NCBI GenBank assembly: GCA_029882215.1
Contig: JAOULC010000006.1
Coordinates: 1 to 64,000, forward strand
Reading direction: 5' to 3'
Source of the DNA: Gammaproteobacteria bacterium
GTDB taxonomy: Bacteria > Pseudomonadota > Gammaproteobacteria > SZUA-229
DNA length: 64,000 nucleotides
Shown here piece by piece: positions 63,737 to 64,000 of this stretch. Below the pieces are notes generated by a model, which saw only the letters and a list, made by a program, of their open reading frames with translations, was not told the origin of the DNA and searched no databases. A program made the position numbers and the translations under genes. Positions within the stretch are counted from its first letter, which is position 1. Every line of letters starts with the position of its first letter.

Positions 63737-64000
63737 ATGAATAACATCAATAAATATGGAACAAAAGCAATTGTCTTAGCAGAAAATATCGGCCTGATTA
63801 TCATTGCATTTGCTACTGTCATAGCGGTTGGAACGGAAGTTTATTCCATGATAGTTGCAAGAGCTGTCACACTAGCCGACCTGTTGCTGCTTTTCATATA
63901 CCTCGAAGTACTGGCAATGGTGGCCATGTATCTTGATTCCGGAAAGCTACCGGTACGAATGCCGCTATACATTGCCATTGTTGCCCTAGCTCGCTACATG
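63737..64000 (+). CDS. psiE: PsiE family protein, N-terminal part (runs off the right edge)
   Basis: The frame from the ATG at 63737 stays open to the edge for 88 codons. It reads MNNINKYGTKAIVLAENIGL, then membrane segments with DLLLLFIYLEVLAMVAMYLD and SGKLPVRMPLYIAIVALARY, the PsiE signature. PsiE is a phosphate-starvation-inducible inner membrane protein of unknown function. A GGA site lies 8 bases before the ATG. The C-terminal part is missing from the window. Confidence 0.85.
   Translation, partial: MNNINKYGTKAIVLAENIGLIIIAFATVIAVGTEVYSMIVARAVTLADLLLLFIYLEVLAMVAMYLDSGKLPVRMPLYIAIVALARYM

Overview
The window reads as the chromosome of a gammaproteobacterium with moderate to low GC. The evidence is the minCDE order, the clpS-clpA pair, a YcaO of the E. 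coli type, DUF2986, TusA and TusE, and an mtnA / mtaD-ubiG-phosphatase neighbourhood like that of Pseudomonas. I cannot name the genus. The gene set is mostly housekeeping and densely packed, with convergent genes overlapping by 8 to 29 bases in three places. I saw no tRNA, rRNA, insertion sequence, prophage or CRISPR array.

Layout. 1-4752 (minus): the start of iscS, a second cysteine desulfurase, iscR with an IscR-type promoter, cysE, a DUF2797 protein and an aminotransferase. 4862-8775: an M23 peptidase, infA, clpA and clpS. 9114-17159: a TSUP transporter, methylthioadenosine salvage (mtnA, mtaD), three linked lipoproteins (LPP20, COG3014, LpoB-like), ubiG and a HAD phosphatase that by position is probably MupP. 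17152-21197 (minus): two small glycosyltransferases flanking tetR-tusA-tusE, then a response regulator-PP2C protein. 21439-25671: Hpt, MoxR, DUF58 and a membrane transglutaminase. 25643-32694: an SCP2-like protein, minCDE, a MATE exporter with no usual start codon at its true N-terminus, a retropepsin-like protein, a DsrC-like protein with both redox cysteines, and a DEAD-box helicase.

32842-49118 is the most unusual part, a carbon-utilisation island. It holds malate synthase G, a hydratase of the MhpD/FAH fold, lutABC, an IclR regulator, a divergent phosphoketolase-like TPP enzyme, a DUF1537 four-carbon acid sugar kinase, a class II aldolase, a complete TRAP transporter and a GarR-type beta-hydroxyacid dehydrogenase. 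Three copies of a roughly 24-base element lie between iclR and the TPP enzyme and probably form its operators. The set suggests uptake, phosphorylation and aldol cleavage of a small sugar acid or related compound. Two-carbon units would then go to acetyl phosphate and/or malate. The actual substrate cannot be read from the sequence.

49214-64000 is mixed: a small Cys-rich protein, a glycosyltransferase, a macro-domain hydrolase, SelO, a multiply broken DUF3754 pseudogene, an unrecognised membrane protein, a PAS-GGDEF diguanylate cyclase, an unrecognised 277-residue protein, a PilZ protein, a thioredoxin-like protein, a GNAT-nitrilase fusion, DUF2986, YcaO, a BamE-like lipoprotein and the start of a PsiE protein.

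The best leads are the phosphoketolase-like island with its operator repeats, the near-identical IscR-like promoters of iscR and tusE, the DsrC-like protein with a C-terminal tail, and the MATE gene with a non-standard start.
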